Shown: positions 25,206 through 33,182 of the stretch, in pieces
Layout of the letters: each line of letters starts with the position of its first letter
Position numbering within the stretch: the stretch's first letter is position 1
Source of the DNA: Bacteroidota bacterium
GTDB lineage: Bacteria > Bacteroidota > Bacteroidia > Bacteroidales > Cfx3-03
DNA: 64,000 nt
Reading direction: 5' to 3'
Assembly (NCBI GenBank): GCA_013390605.1
Contig: JACAUB010000001.1
Location: 627,114 to 691,113 of the forward strand
Program-made: the position numbers and the translations under genes
Notes under the pieces: generated by a model
Told to the model about the DNA's origin: nothing
Seen by the model: only the letters and a program-made list of their open reading frames with translations
The model's database searches: none

Positions 25206-25440
25206 GAAACAGAAGATCTTATAGAAAAGATGTGAAACATTAATCAACCCAAAATAAGTTGTTTGTATAAAACATCTTTATCTTTTTGATCTTTTGGGAT
25301 AAAAAATTGCTTATCGCAGTTCACGATGGAAAATAAGATTTCTCGCAACTGGACAGAATGACGGCTTCGATTGGAAAAGAAAACAAACACTCGCCCTACC
25401 TTTTTCGATAGATCCTGGGTGCATTTTATAAAACATAAAT
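25206..25440. other. Gene-free stretch containing a degenerate dispersed-repeat copy
   Basis: No coding frame was seen. 25336-25364 (AGATTTCTCGCAACTGGACA then GAATGACGG) matches the pattern of similar intergenic stretches at 46773-46803 and 55438-55480. Around it are short inverted segments (CTTATCGCAG, GGATAAAAAA). A small RNA on the minus strand between the hairpin at 25171 and the terminator at 25441 is conceivable but unsupported. Confidence 0.3.
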
Positions 25441-25470
25441 AAAAAAGACCGGTTATAGCCGGTCTTTTTT
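25441..25470. terminator. Bidirectional terminator downstream of the TPR gene
   Basis: AAAAAAGACCGG, TTATAG, then CCGGTCTTTTTT: a 12-bp perfect stem with a 6-base loop and A/T tracts on both sides. It lies 20 bases past the stop of the minus-strand TPR gene. Confidence 0.9.
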
Positions 25471-25489
25471 ATTTAAAATAGAATGCTAA

Positions 25490-26494
25490 TTATTTCTTAG
25501 CAGGAACTACTGGTTTATTTATGTCTTTAATCTGAAGTGTTGCAGGAGCAAGAAACTTTCCAGCACTAGCTAATTTAAATGCTTCTAATGCATGTTCTTT
25601 ATCACCTTTTGCTTTTAAGGCTACACCTTTTTCATAGTAAAAACGGGCAACTTGTTCTTTTGCTGGGTTTTCAAAAGGAATTCCTTTTTCAATAGCAGCA
25701 AGAGCATCATCATATTCTTTCAATTTGTTATGAGAGAATGCAAGGATGTAATATGTAGTTGCATTTTTTGAATCGTATTTTAAAGCTTCCTCTGCTGAAG
25801 GAATTGCACTTTTAAAATCGCTTTTTACATAAGCAGCATTAGCTGTCTTCATATACTCACCAGCTAAAACTTCTTTTGCTCCCTTTACACTAACTGTATC
25901 TGAAAGTTTGGTTCCCAGTTCAATGATTTTTTGCATGGTAGCCATATTAAGTTCAGTAGCATTCTGCTTTCTGTAAATAACACCTTTACTAACAAGTGCC
26001 TTAATATTATTAGGATCAAGTTCAATAACTTTATCGAAATTAGTTAAAGCTGTTGCTAAATCATTTGCTTTGAAAGCATCAGTAGCTATTTTAGTGTAAA
26101 TTTGAGGTATGATCTTCTTTGCTTTTGCAGCAGTTTCATTATCGCCATATTTTGTTGAAAGATCAATGGTCTTTTGTAAAGAAGCAAGCATATCAGCGCC
26201 TGTACTGGCTTTGTTTCCAATAATACCTACCGCAACTTTAAATTGTAACCCGGGAACAAATTTTTCGGCCTTGCCTCTAAGGGTATCAGCTTCTGTTCCT
26301 ACTTTTGTGCCAAGGTCAATTACTTGTTGAAAAGATTCGGTTGCTTTAACAAAATCGTTTGTTTTAAATGCAGCAACACCTTGGTTAAATGCTTTTATAA
26401 CATCTTCCTTAGTCTGAGCATTTCCCGCCATAGCAAACAGGAATAGGGCTGCACAAAGCAGTCCCGCAGATTTTAGCCTTTTCATTTTACTCAT
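25490..26494 (-). CDS. Secreted TPR-repeat protein
   Basis: A 334-residue protein with signal peptide (LFLFAMAGNAQ) and several tetratricopeptide repeats, for example KAFNQGVAAFKTNDFVKATE, ATALTNFDKVIELDPNNIKA, AIPSAEEALKYDSKNATTYY and KGVALKAKGDKEHALEAFKL. The tail (KDINKPVVPAKK) is basic and probably unstructured. It likely acts as a periplasmic or outer-membrane-associated scaffold; no enzymatic motif is visible. It is monocistronic, with a bidirectional terminator at 25441 and a -7 box at 26546. Specific function unknown. Confidence 0.75.
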   Translation of the reverse strand: MSKMKRLKSAGLLCAALFLFAMAGNAQTKEDVIKAFNQGVAAFKTNDFVKATESFQQVIDLGTKVGTEADTLRGKAEKFVPGLQFKVAVGIIGNKASTGADMLASLQKTIDLSTKYGDNETAAKAKKIIPQIYTKIATDAFKANDLATALTNFDKVIELDPNNIKALVSKGVIYRKQNATELNMATMQKIIELGTKLSDTVSVKGAKEVLAGEYMKTANAAYVKSDFKSAIPSAEEALKYDSKNATTYYILAFSHNKLKEYDDALAAIEKGIPFENPAKEQVARFYYEKGVALKAKGDKEHALEAFKLASAGKFLAPATLQIKDINKPVVPAKK

Positions 26495-26545
26495 TTTCGT
26501 TCCGTTTTGTTGAGGTTAATACGCTTTGATTTCTTCTGGTTGTGG

Positions 26546-26553
26546 CAAATTTA
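26546..26553 (-). promoter_or_regulatory. -7 box upstream of the TPR gene
   Basis: TAAATTTG on the minus strand fits the TAnnTTTG consensus and lies about 50 bases before the ATG at 26494. No -33 element at normal spacing was found. Confidence 0.4.
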
Positions 26554-26873
26554 ATAATTCGATTGATATTATGAAATAATAAGCAACATTTAGGCCAAAA
26601 ACTTTAATGTTTTTTTATATTTTTAACAACTCTGTTGTTGTCAATCAATTTTTAAAATGTTGATTTCTATTTGCTTTCTTCTTTTTAAGACAAATTTATT
26701 TTTTTTAGTGTTAAAAAGAAAATATTTTTTGCACGTTAATCCATGATTGATTTTTACTTTTTTATGTTCTTTCTGCATTCAAAATGTATGGATAATATTG
26801 ATAAAATGCTTGTTACAATAGGTTATTTAATACTGAAGTAGTTTGTCTCCCCATTTAATAATTGTATTTTTAG

Positions 26874-26902
26874 ATTGATTCGTCTAAAATGGTTTACTTT
26901 TG
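26874..26902 (+). promoter_or_regulatory. Promoter for the DUF3822-rsmD genes
   Basis: ATTG (26874-26877), 17 bp, then TACTTTTG (26895-26902), close to the Bacteroidota TTTG/TAnnTTTG pair. The leader would be about 85 or 135 bases depending on the start codon used. Confidence 0.45.
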
Positions 26903-26992
26903 TAAATCTATTGCATGATGATGTTCATCAAATTATAATCAAATTTCAAATATTACGACGCAAAAGAATTTTCATGGCTTAGCGTAGAATTT

Positions 26993-27928
26993 ATGGTTGA
27001 TCCTTTTTTCTGGAAACGGCATATAATTATCAAATCTTTAAGGATGAGTTTACAATTTCTACAGGTATTAAATATTGTTGATCAATCATTTGATTCTTTT
27101 CAAACCGGACGATATCGCCTTTCGGTTCGGATAGCTGCTGATAGTATTTCATTTTGTATGTGTGATCCAGATAGAAATATGTATACTCAACTTGCCTCTT
27201 TTGTTAATCCGGCTTATAAAGGTGTTAGACGATTGGATAAACAGGTAGTTGAAGATATGTTTGATAAAATTGCAGCTATGCATCCATGGATAAATGGAAG
27301 ATTTGCTGCTGTTAATATCCTATTTGAAGATTGTAGGTTTACGTTGCTCCCTCTTTCATTGTTTAGTTCGACAAATTATAAAACTATTTATGAGTTTAAT
27401 TTTTTAAATACTTTTGGCGAAGAAGTTTTATTTCAGACACATACCATTGCCGATTTGGCAATGATTTATGGTGTTCCGATTGGACTGGCTCAGTTTCTTC
27501 AATATAAATACCCTTTCGCTCGATTTCATCATAGTAATTTTTCTTTGATGACTGCCTTTTTTAATAAATATCGAAATAATGAAAATAAAGGGCTAGCCTT
27601 AGTAAACTTTAGAAATGGAGCCATCGATCTGATGATTGTGCAAGAACGTAAATTAAAATTGTTGAATAGTTATACTTGTCAGACAAATGAAGACGTACTT
27701 TATTTTCTGGTGATGGCTATTGAACAGATGGGCTTAAATCCAGAAACTGCTGATGTATACTTATGTGGCGATATTGAAAAGGACAATAAATTGCATTTGC
27801 AGATACAAAAGTATGTGCGAAATGTTCGTTTGATGACACGAAATGATGACTTTAGGTATTGTTATGCCTTGGAGAAGTTAGAAAGCCATCGCTTTTATAA
27901 TCTTTTAAATTTGAATTTGTGCGAATAA
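26993..27928 (+). CDS. DUF3822 family protein
   Basis: A 311-residue protein of a Bacteroidota-specific family with an actin/ASKHA-like look: an N-terminal half starting NIVDQSFDSFQTGRYRLSVRI and a C-terminal half with KGLALVNFRNGAIDLMIVQ and ADVYLCGDIEKDN. The conserved region begins at the methionine at 27044, which may be the true start (294 residues); the upstream ATG at 26993 adds a poorly conserved leader. Its stop overlaps the rsmD start by 10 bases. DUF3822-rsmD is a standard pair in this phylum, often near coaD, as here. The function is unknown, though the linkage suggests a role tied to ribosome assembly. Confidence 0.8.
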   Translation: MVDPFFWKRHIIIKSLRMSLQFLQVLNIVDQSFDSFQTGRYRLSVRIAADSISFCMCDPDRNMYTQLASFVNPAYKGVRRLDKQVVEDMFDKIAAMHPWINGRFAAVNILFEDCRFTLLPLSLFSSTNYKTIYEFNFLNTFGEEVLFQTHTIADLAMIYGVPIGLAQFLQYKYPFARFHHSNFSLMTAFFNKYRNNENKGLALVNFRNGAIDLMIVQERKLKLLNSYTCQTNEDVLYFLVMAIEQMGLNPETADVYLCGDIEKDNKLHLQIQKYVRNVRLMTRNDDFRYCYALEKLESHRFYNLLNLNLCE

Positions 27929-28536
27929 TTAGTGGGTCCAATAAGGGACGAATTATAAAGACTCCAGCTAACTTACCTGTTCGGCCTACTACCGATCTGG
28001 CTAAAGAAAGTTTATTTAATATTTTAAATAATCATTTCGATTTTGAAGAACTCGATGTGTTGGATCTTTTTGCCGGTACCGGAAATATCTCTTATGAATT
28101 TGCTTCTAGAGGAGCTAAACGTATCGTTTCTGTCGATAATAATTTTAAGTGTGCAGAATTTATCAGAAAAGCTGCTCAGGAATATGGCTTTAATAAAATT
28201 ATAGCTGTTCAACGAGCTAATGTATTCGTCTTTCTGAAATATCCTCAAGTTCCTTTCGATCTTATATTTGCAGATCCGCCTTACGATATGGAAGGAATTG
28301 AAACAATCCCTGATCTCATTTTTAATCAGAAGTTATTAAAGCCTGGGGGATGGTTGATTTTAGAGCACTCTAGTGCTAATAAATTTAAAGATCATCCATT
28401 ATTAAACCAGCAAAGGAATTATGGAAGAGTAAACTTCTCTATTTTTTCACTGGATGATCCTGCAGAATTGAAGGAGCAGATTTCTGATCAGCCTGATTAT
28501 GTATCGGATACTGATTTCCAACAGATTGAAGATTAA
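27919..28536 (+). CDS. rsmD: 16S rRNA (guanine(966)-N(2))-methyltransferase RsmD
   Basis: A 205-residue SAM-dependent methyltransferase that modifies G966 of 16S rRNA during 30S assembly. It has the family N-terminus MRIISGSNKGR (start codon GTG), RPTTDLAKESLFN, the SAM-binding DLFAGTGNISYEFASRG, and the catalytic DPPY in LIFADPPYDM. The conserved core ends near VNFSIFS (about residue 177). The last 28 residues (from LDDPAEL) are an extension with no family counterpart that I recognise, and are encoded opposite the 3' end of the convergent TlpA-like gene. Confidence 0.93.
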   Translation: MRIISGSNKGRIIKTPANLPVRPTTDLAKESLFNILNNHFDFEELDVLDLFAGTGNISYEFASRGAKRIVSVDNNFKCAEFIRKAAQEYGFNKIIAVQRANVFVFLKYPQVPFDLIFADPPYDMEGIETIPDLIFNQKLLKPGGWLILEHSSANKFKDHPLLNQQRNYGRVNFSIFSLDDPAELKEQISDQPDYVSDTDFQQIED

Positions 28537-29887
28537 TAATTTGTTTTAGTAGAAGCTCGCCGGGGAAGTTTGGTGTAAGGCTACTTAACTTTCCTTCAGC
28601 ATCGAGTAAAACGAAAAACGGAAAACTGTTTATATTGAAGAAGTCTATTAATGCATAATCATCCGGTGCAAAGTAAAGTTGCATCGGATATTTTTTTTCT
28701 TTCCAAAATTTTGTGATCTCTTCTCTATTCTCATCCGTAGTTATACAGATGAATTTTGCCACGCCAAGGCTATCTGCAAAATGTGCAATATCAGTAAGTT
28801 GGTTTAAAAGATTTCTATCGGCCATCCCTTTAACTGAGAAGAACGAGATGTGTAAAGCTTTTCCTTTGAAGTTTGAGAGGCTAATATTATTTCCCTCTGG
28901 CGAGATAATCAAAAAATCAGGAAGAGATGTCCCTCGCTTTTTTACAAGGAGACTGCTTGCTAAATTACTTGCCAACTTACGGTTAAAGGGACTAGTAGAT
29001 TTTTTAGCACCCTCATTCAGTAATTTATTTCCCTTTTGAGGTTCCAATTCTTCATTTTTAATCATGCTATACAGATTGCATAGCAAAGCCATTTCGCGAA
29101 TAGGAAGACATGTCATTGACGAATCAACTGAAAGGGTCGTTAACAAATCAGTGTAATGAAGAGAATCCGGTATTCCTGAAAATAAGTTATATCGTGTTAT
29201 TGAAGGTGGTCCAGATTTGAAATAAGACTCAAAGTTTTCAGAAACCAATGATTGAAAAGCAGGATTTTCTAAAGGAAGGTTGTCACAATGATAATAAGTA
29301 TTTATTGCTGTTGAGAAGCTATTGGCTCTCGACATAGTTAAAAAGTGAATACGTAAAGATTGAACAATGTCTTTACAATACTTACTGTCAATTTTCAGAA
29401 GTCCTTTGTCGATAACCGCATTAAATTGTTTAATATTACTTGATGTAGGACGTCGGTTTGTGTGTTCAAATAAGAGCGATATTGCTGAATCGGAGACTAT
29501 ATCATATGCTTTGATTAAATCGTTTTGGGGTATTAATGGTCTACTTCCTGATGAGACTTGAAGGCTCTTTCCCGATTGATTTGAAAATGGAGTTAAATCA
29601 ATAGAATAGTTTTGCCCCGGATCAAACAGTATTTGAGTACTATATTCATTTGCTGAAATATTTAGTAATTCAGTTTCTGTTAGTGGAATAGAAACATTGA
29701 AAGAACTATCGGCATTGGATTTGGTCTTATGGATTATCTGGCGTTCAAAACTTATATTATCCGTATATCTCCATATACGGATTGTCGTTTCTGGCTTCAT
29801 TTTTAGTTTTCCCGAAATAGAGATCGGTTGTTGGCTAAATGAGTAGAACGGAAATAGAATAAGTAAAAAGAGAATGCACTCTTTCAT
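28439..29887 (-). CDS. TlpA-like thioredoxin-fold protein lacking CXXC, with DUF4369-type N-terminus
   Basis: A 482-residue exported protein (signal peptide ending YSFSQQ). Residues about 20-130 are a beta-rich DUF4369-like domain (PISISGKLKMKPETTIRIWR), the middle is helical, and residues about 320-450 are a thioredoxin/AhpC-like fold: LPDFLIISPEGNNISLSNFKGK, then FFSVKGMADRN where the CXXC redox motif would be, and the cis-Pro loop SFPFF. With no cysteines at the active site it cannot be a normal disulfide oxidoreductase. Its last 33 codons overlap the convergent rsmD gene by 98 bp. Confidence 0.75.
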   Translation of the reverse strand: MKECILFLLILFPFYSFSQQPISISGKLKMKPETTIRIWRYTDNISFERQIIHKTKSNADSSFNVSIPLTETELLNISANEYSTQILFDPGQNYSIDLTPFSNQSGKSLQVSSGSRPLIPQNDLIKAYDIVSDSAISLLFEHTNRRPTSSNIKQFNAVIDKGLLKIDSKYCKDIVQSLRIHFLTMSRANSFSTAINTYYHCDNLPLENPAFQSLVSENFESYFKSGPPSITRYNLFSGIPDSLHYTDLLTTLSVDSSMTCLPIREMALLCNLYSMIKNEELEPQKGNKLLNEGAKKSTSPFNRKLASNLASSLLVKKRGTSLPDFLIISPEGNNISLSNFKGKALHISFFSVKGMADRNLLNQLTDIAHFADSLGVAKFICITTDENREEITKFWKEKKYPMQLYFAPDDYALIDFFNINSFPFFVLLDAEGKLSSLTPNFPGELLLKQIINLQSVGNQYPIHNQADQKSAPSILQDHPVKK

Positions 29888-30020
29888 CTGTAAATAATTT
29901 ATTTTTATAGGTTGGAAAGAACTCGCATGTTAAATTTTCATTGGTCTGATTGGTTGTAAAACATGCTCGTTTCATAGTCCTATTTATTTCTGAGTGAAAA
30001 TAGTGAGGCCTGTTTTTGGT

Positions 30021-30491
30021 TTATTCGGGTTTAATGAGTTTAACACCATCAGGTACAAATTGACTTGCATCACCATTATAGCGAACAATCTCTCTCACAA
30101 TTGATGAGTTCAAAGAGGTGTGTTCCGGCTGTGTTAATAAAAAAATGGTATCAATGTCTCCATACAATTGTTTGTTTATTTGCCCAATACTTCTCTCAAA
30201 TTCAAAGTCGGCAGAAGTGCGCAAACCACGTAATATGTATTTTGCCTTTACTAAACGACAGAAGTCAACAGTTAATCCATGATAACTCTGAACCTTTATT
30301 TTGGGTTCATTTTTAAACACCTGAGTTATCCACTTAATTCTTTGTTCGAGAGGGAAATATCCCTTTTTATCGGAATTAATGCCCACTGCAATGATGATTT
30401 CGTCGAATAGGGGTAAAGCTCTTAAAATAATCGATTCGTGACCTTTGGTGATAGGATCAAATGAGCCCGGAAATACTGCAATTTTTTTCAT
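30021..30491 (-). CDS. coaD: Pantetheine-phosphate adenylyltransferase
   Basis: A 156-residue enzyme of normal length for the fourth step of coenzyme A synthesis: 4'-phosphopantetheine plus ATP to dephospho-CoA. The nucleotidyltransferase motifs are FPGSFDPITKGHESII (substrate and ATP binding, with the T/HxGH-type TKGH), LRGLRTSADFEFE and the C-terminal NSSIVREI. It starts 9 bp after the NUDIX gene stop, so the two are co-transcribed on the minus strand. It is a cytoplasmic hexamer in characterised homologues. Confidence 0.97.
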   Translation of the reverse strand: MKKIAVFPGSFDPITKGHESIILRALPLFDEIIIAVGINSDKKGYFPLEQRIKWITQVFKNEPKIKVQSYHGLTVDFCRLVKAKYILRGLRTSADFEFERSIGQINKQLYGDIDTIFLLTQPEHTSLNSSIVREIVRYNGDASQFVPDGVKLIKPE

Positions 30492-30500
30492 CGAATAGTT

Positions 30501-31145
30501 TTAATCTTGTTGTGTTAACGCTGTCTCTTCGTTTTCTAAATAAGAATTTATTACTTCGATAATAGAAGGATAAGTGTTTTTCATTATTTCAGTCAATCGA
30601 CTTCTATCTATCCATTCCGCATGAGTAATGCCTTCTTCTTTTTGTGGTGTAGGTACCTTCTGTTGTATGGTTTTCATATGATACCACCAAGTGTGTTTGA
30701 TGAATCGTTTACCTCTGTCGTCGTAAATATGCATCGTTCGTATCAATGGATATTGAATTTCCAGTTGATGAATATCCGTCTCTTCTTCTACCTCACGAAC
30801 AGCAGCATCTTCTTTCTTCTCAAAAGCTTCAATTTTTCCTTTTGGTAAATCCCATTTGCCATATCTGAAAATAAACAAAATTTGTCCGAAAGGATTTATC
30901 ACTAAACCTCCAGCTGCTTCAATTTCAGAAAACATTGACAAAAAATCTTGAAACATAAGTTTAGGATGGTGTGGACTAAACAGAATCAAACGCAAAGTAA
31001 TCGGATCATTTACAAATCTTTGGTATTCAGTAATCATAGCTTTTTTCGAATGAGGATGGGCAAGGATGTCCTGATCTCCTAACCGGATATTCGAAATGTT
31101 TTGCGTAAGATAAATCGTTTTTTGGTTGATAAAAACTTTGTACAT
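30501..31145 (-). CDS. NUDIX hydrolase
   Basis: A 214-residue protein. The NUDIX box is intact in the C-terminal half: GKIEAFEKKEDAAVREVEEETDI fits GX5EX7REUXEEXGU apart from T for the late G. The N-terminal 70 residues (MYKVFINQKTIYL...) are a conserved Bacteroidota extension of unknown role. The substrate (a nucleoside diphosphate derivative) cannot be inferred. The ATG at 31143-31145 is preferred; a TTG two codons upstream overlaps the pyrE promoter. It is divergent from pyrE, with only seven bases between the two start codons, and lies directly upstream of coaD. Confidence 0.85.
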   Translation of the reverse strand: MYKVFINQKTIYLTQNISNIRLGDQDILAHPHSKKAMITEYQRFVNDPITLRLILFSPHHPKLMFQDFLSMFSEIEAAGGLVINPFGQILFIFRYGKWDLPKGKIEAFEKKEDAAVREVEEETDIHQLEIQYPLIRTMHIYDDRGKRFIKHTWWYHMKTIQQKVPTPQKEEGITHAEWIDRSRLTEIMKNTYPSIIEVINSYLENEETALTQQD

Positions 31146-31148
31146 TTG
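31121..31148 (+). promoter_or_regulatory. pyrE promoter overlapping the NUDIX start (possible leaderless mRNA)
   Basis: TTTG (31121-31124), 16 bp, then TACATTTG (31141-31148), followed by CAAT and the ATG at 31153. The predicted start point is at or within a base or two of the pyrE ATG. The box includes the bases of the NUDIX start codon on the other strand. Confidence 0.6.
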
Positions 31149-31152
31149 CAAT

Positions 31153-31806
31153 ATGAAAATGAATGAAGAAACTGCTTTAGCTGTAGCTGAATTTTTATTG
31201 CAAATTAAAGCAATAAAATTGGATGTTAATAAACCATTTACATGGGCCTCGGGTTTAAAATCACCTATTTATTGTGATAATAGAAAGACATTGTCTTATC
31301 CCAAAGTTCGTACTTATATACGTCAAGAGTTTGTAAAGCTTATTAATGAAGCGTTTGGCACTGTTGATGTAGTGGCTGGAGTGGCTACCGGTGCTATTGC
31401 ACAGGGCGCCTTGGTAGCACAAGAAATGGGCCTACCTTTTGTGTATGTTCGATCTTCGAAAAAAGGACATGGATTAGATAACCAAATAGAGGGTGTTATA
31501 GAATCGGGACAAAGTGTTATCGTCGTAGAAGATTTAGTTTCGACCGGACAGAGTAGCCTTGCAGCTGTTCACGCTTTACGTGAAGCTGGGTGCAATGTGA
31601 AAGGAATGGTTGCTATCTTTTCGTATAACCTGAAAGTTGCCGAAGAGAATTTCAAAGCTGCCGGTTGTATTTTGAATACATTAACTGATTATGAGCATCT
31701 GATTAAAAGAGCCCATGAACAAGAATATATTAAAGAAGCTGATTTAAAATCGTTAGTTGAGTGGAGAGAAAACCCTCAATCATGGTCTGATAAATTTATC
31801 GATTGA
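31153..31806 (+). CDS. pyrE: Orotate phosphoribosyltransferase
   Basis: A 217-residue enzyme (or 215 from the ATG at 31159) that joins orotate to PRPP to give OMP in pyrimidine synthesis. Motifs: FTWASGLKSPIYCDNR (orotate-binding), VAGVATGAIAQGALVA, VRSSKKGHGLDNQIEG (flexible catalytic loop with Lys and His) and the PRPP loop VIVVEDLVSTGQSS. Two more codons are possible upstream but a promoter box ends at 31148. The stop codon overlaps the ATG of the SRPBCC gene (TGATG), so both are translated from one mRNA. Confidence 0.97.
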   Translation: MKMNEETALAVAEFLLQIKAIKLDVNKPFTWASGLKSPIYCDNRKTLSYPKVRTYIRQEFVKLINEAFGTVDVVAGVATGAIAQGALVAQEMGLPFVYVRSSKKGHGLDNQIEGVIESGQSVIVVEDLVSTGQSSLAAVHALREAGCNVKGMVAIFSYNLKVAEENFKAAGCILNTLTDYEHLIKRAHEQEYIKEADLKSLVEWRENPQSWSDKFID

Positions 31807-32207
31807 TGAAAAAGTTTGAAAGTGAAAACGTTCAGTTGAATAGTTCGGCTGAGAATGTTTTTGAATATGTTGGCAATTTATCCAATTTTGGAAAATTTAT
31901 GCCGGAGCAGATAACCAATTGGCATTCTACTGCTGATACATGTTCATTTACAGTTCAAAATATGACAACACTTAGTATGAAGGTTCAGGAGCGTGTGCCT
32001 TTTGAACGAGTCAATGTTGTCCCTGACGGAAAATCTCCCTTCGAATTCACTCTTCAAGTTTTATTAATTCCCATACGAACAGATCATTGCGAAGCAAAAA
32101 TTGTTTTTAGTGCAGACTTAAATCCTGTTTTTAGTATGATGGCTTCTAAGCCCCTTCAGAATCTGGTAGATTTGATGGCTAAAAACCTGGAGAAAATTTA
32201 TTCATAA
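31806..32207 (+). CDS. SRPBCC (START-like) domain protein
   Basis: A 133-residue protein with the START/Bet v 1-like pattern: an initial strand FESENVQLNSSAENVFEYV, LSNFGKFMP, repeated beta strands (FTVQNMTTLSMKVQER, FEFTLQVLLIPI, CEAKIVFSADLNP) and a long C-terminal helix (KPLQNLVDLMAKNLEKIY). Such domains hold hydrophobic ligands; no specific ligand is predictable. Its ATG overlaps the pyrE stop, a pairing that I recall from other Bacteroidales. A terminator follows at 32228. Confidence 0.75.
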   Translation: MKKFESENVQLNSSAENVFEYVGNLSNFGKFMPEQITNWHSTADTCSFTVQNMTTLSMKVQERVPFERVNVVPDGKSPFEFTLQVLLIPIRTDHCEAKIVFSADLNPVFSMMASKPLQNLVDLMAKNLEKIYS

Positions 32208-32227
32208 AAAATGTTTTTCAAATGAGG

Positions 32228-32255
32228 GCCGGATACTATTCCGGCTTTTTTATTT
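32228..32255 (+). terminator. Terminator after the pyrE-SRPBCC operon
   Basis: GCCGGA (32228-32233), TACTAT, TCCGGC (32240-32245), then TTTTTTATTTT: a compact classical rho-independent terminator, 20 bases past the SRPBCC stop. Confidence 0.9.
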
Positions 32256-32294
32256 TACTACGTTTTGAATTGATCTAACCAGCGAATTGATATT

Positions 32295-32352
32295 TTTCTT
32301 GTTTTAAGAAACAAGAAAGCGTAATTATATTTCCTTCTTTTTTTTATATTTG
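32295..32352 (+). promoter_or_regulatory. Palindrome and -7 box upstream of the Hdr-like operon
   Basis: A 10-bp perfect inverted repeat, TTTCTTGTTT / AAACAAGAAA (32295-32304 and 32309-32318, loop TAAG), lies 26 bp before TATATTTG (32345-32352), which fits TAnnTTTG. No -33 TTTG is present, so the palindrome occupies roughly the -35 to -60 region and could be the binding site for an activator. The leader to the ATG at 32472 would be about 110 bases. Confidence 0.45.
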
Positions 32353-32471
32353 CATTACCTTTTTGTGAAGAGAATAACAATAACATTACTTATTATTTGT
32401 CTATTATTTAAGTAGGATAAAATTTTGTTTGTTATTTAACTTACTTGTTTATAGATTTATAAAAAAATAAA

Positions 32472-33182
32472 ATGGGTAAATTATTTGATAAAATTGCTCA
32501 AGATATCCGATTGGTTGAGGGGTTGAAGGCCTGTGTAAATTGTGGTACATGCACCGCAATATGTCCTGCTGCAGAGTTTTATGATTACGAACCCAGATCC
32601 ATTGTAGAAATTGTACAAAGTCGTGATGATGATAAGATAGAAGCATTGCTTTCTAGTGAGACTATTTGGTATTGTGGGGAGTGTATGTCGTGTAAAACCC
32701 GTTGCCCGCGTGGTAATACTCCTGGGCTAATTATAATGGCCTTGCGCGCCACATCACAGGAGATGGGCTATTTTGTAAATAGTGAAAAAGGACGACAACA
32801 ATTATTATTGAAAAGAGTAATAGGTCATAACATACTGGAAACTGGATATTGTATTCATAATAAAGCAGTGGTGCCTGCACTACATCCCGAACAGGGACCT
32901 ACTTGGGAGTGGGGTTATGAAAATATGCAATTGGTCTATGAAAAGATGGGAGCTAATCTTGATGGAGAAGGAACAGGAGCATTACGTAAAATTCCTAAAG
33001 AAGCACTTGCCGAATTAAAAGCAATTTTTGAAGTAACAGGTGGAACTAAACGATTTGAAATGATTGAGTCATATTCAAAGAAAGCTGCTCAGGATAGGGG
33101 TTTGGAATTTGGAGAAGGATTAGATAATGAATATGTTGCTGAACTAATTTCGGCTAATAATCAGAATCATTATAAACTATGA
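32472..33182 (+). CDS. HdrC-like 2x[4Fe-4S] protein (first gene of the Hdr-like operon)
   Basis: A 236-residue ferredoxin-type protein. Two four-cysteine motifs are present: C21-x2-C24-x2-C27-x3-C31-P and C68-x2-C71-x2-C74-x3-C78-P. This spacing and the intervening YDYEPRSIVEIVQS segment are typical of HdrC/GlpC-like subunits that wire electrons between a flavin subunit and HdrB. Beyond residue 110 there is an extra 120-residue C-terminal region with TWEWGYENMQLVYEKMGANLDG that is not part of the minimal HdrC fold. It overlaps the next gene by four bases (ATGA), so translation is coupled. Related proteins occur in sHdr and Qmo-type complexes. Confidence 0.85.
   Translation: MGKLFDKIAQDIRLVEGLKACVNCGTCTAICPAAEFYDYEPRSIVEIVQSRDDDKIEALLSSETIWYCGECMSCKTRCPRGNTPGLIIMALRATSQEMGYFVNSEKGRQQLLLKRVIGHNILETGYCIHNKAVVPALHPEQGPTWEWGYENMQLVYEKMGANLDGEGTGALRKIPKEALAELKAIFEVTGGTKRFEMIESYSKKAAQDRGLEFGEGLDNEYVAELISANNQNHYKL

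Larger units (their letters stand above)
26495..26992. other. AT-rich divergent intergenic region
   Basis: About 500 bases between the minus-strand TPR gene and the plus-strand DUF3822 gene. It holds promoter-like boxes for both directions (26546-26553 minus, 26874-26902 plus). No gene, tRNA or repeat was recognised. Confidence 0.4.

Noticed and set aside
24980..25240. An 86-codon minus-strand open frame across the 11-bp repeat array
   Set aside because: Its first half is a translation of the palindromic repeat and the rest has no recognisable domain, start context or conservation; the repeat explains its openness.
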